Shown one piece after another: positions 41,755-41,825 of a stretch of DNA of 41,825 nucleotides. Below the pieces are notes generated by a model that did no database searches, had not been told where the DNA came from, and saw nothing but the letters and a program-made list of their open reading frames with translations. The DNA is from an uncultured Oscillospiraceae bacterium (GTDB lineage: Bacteria; Bacillota; Clostridia; Oscillospirales; Ruminococcaceae), in contig CAKSWY010000022.1 of the NCBI GenBank assembly GCA_934513685.1, forward strand, positions 1 through 41,825, in the 5' to 3' direction. How positions within the stretch are numbered: the first letter of the stretch is position 1; the number at the start of each line of letters is the position of its first letter. The position numbers were made by a program, and so were the translations under genes.

Positions 41755-41825
41755 CCTTGTTGCCAAGGGATAATTCCGGTTCCACTTAGTTGAAACTTCC
41801 GTCCCATGTTGGCATATTGGAAATA

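Noticed and set aside
41492..41785. An intact 97-residue leftward gene.
   Set aside because: Only the last 28 codons are protein-like; upstream is antisense to the rightward fragment and runs through perfect hairpins.

Overview
The window looks like chromosome from a high-GC Clostridia, probably Oscillospiraceae/Ruminococcaceae close to Subdoligranulum, Gemmiger or Faecalibacterium. This is inferred from about 60% GC coding DNA, Firmicutes-type AGGAGG ribosome sites, frequent TTG/GTG starts, a lipoprotein with a Ser/Ala/Glu linker after its lipobox, LL-diaminopimelate aminotransferase next to dapF, SpoIID, ClpE, the ecfA1-ecfA2-ecfT-truA block and a FeoA-FeoB fusion. No 16S rRNA, tRNA or CRISPR array was seen. 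Species cannot be fixed from the sequence alone.

Layout. 1-190: the tail of an unidentified lower-GC gene with its terminator. 466-4269 (+): dapF, dapL (diaminopimelate/lysine), galM and a flavin split-barrel protein. 4416-8059: a PsiE-like membrane protein and spoIID (-), a multi-pass membrane protein (+) and an unrecognised protein (-). 8342-11073: gap (glycolysis), a broken LysR gene, an XRE regulator and a Crp/Fnr regulator. 11329-13950: FeoA-FeoB ferrous iron transporter with its small Cys-rich partner behind a promoter and palindrome. 14227-15755 (-): padR-DUF2812 pair with its own promoter and dyad. 16538-19028: polar amino acid ABC transporter whose binding protein appears circularly permuted. 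19192-20749: two-subunit L-serine dehydratase. 20895-23642 (-): tsaE, tsaB, rpiB, upp and a small membrane protein. 23884-27493 (+): a RodA/FtsW protein, then ruvC-ruvA-ruvB. 27710-33583 (+): glmM, an RNA methyltransferase, ecfA1-ecfA2-ecfT-truA. 33742-39811 (+): DUF5711, CvpA, ClpE and a CPA2 antiporter with a structured leader. 40244-41395: a divergent PRPP synthetase. 41492-41825: scrambled serine-recombinase fragments and a dense run of hairpins, the edge of a mobile element.

Most of the window is housekeeping: peptidoglycan precursors and cell shape (dapF, dapL, glmM, rodA), DNA junction resolution (ruvABC), tRNA modification (tsaB, tsaE, truA), nucleotide supply (upp, prs, rpiB) and uptake of iron, amino acids and vitamins. 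The most unusual items are the permuted solute-binding protein, a divergent promoter pair that shares one palindromic -35 hexamer, the switch-like leader of the antiporter gene, a strong promoter with a perfect palindrome at its start site, and the rearranged recombinase at the right edge.
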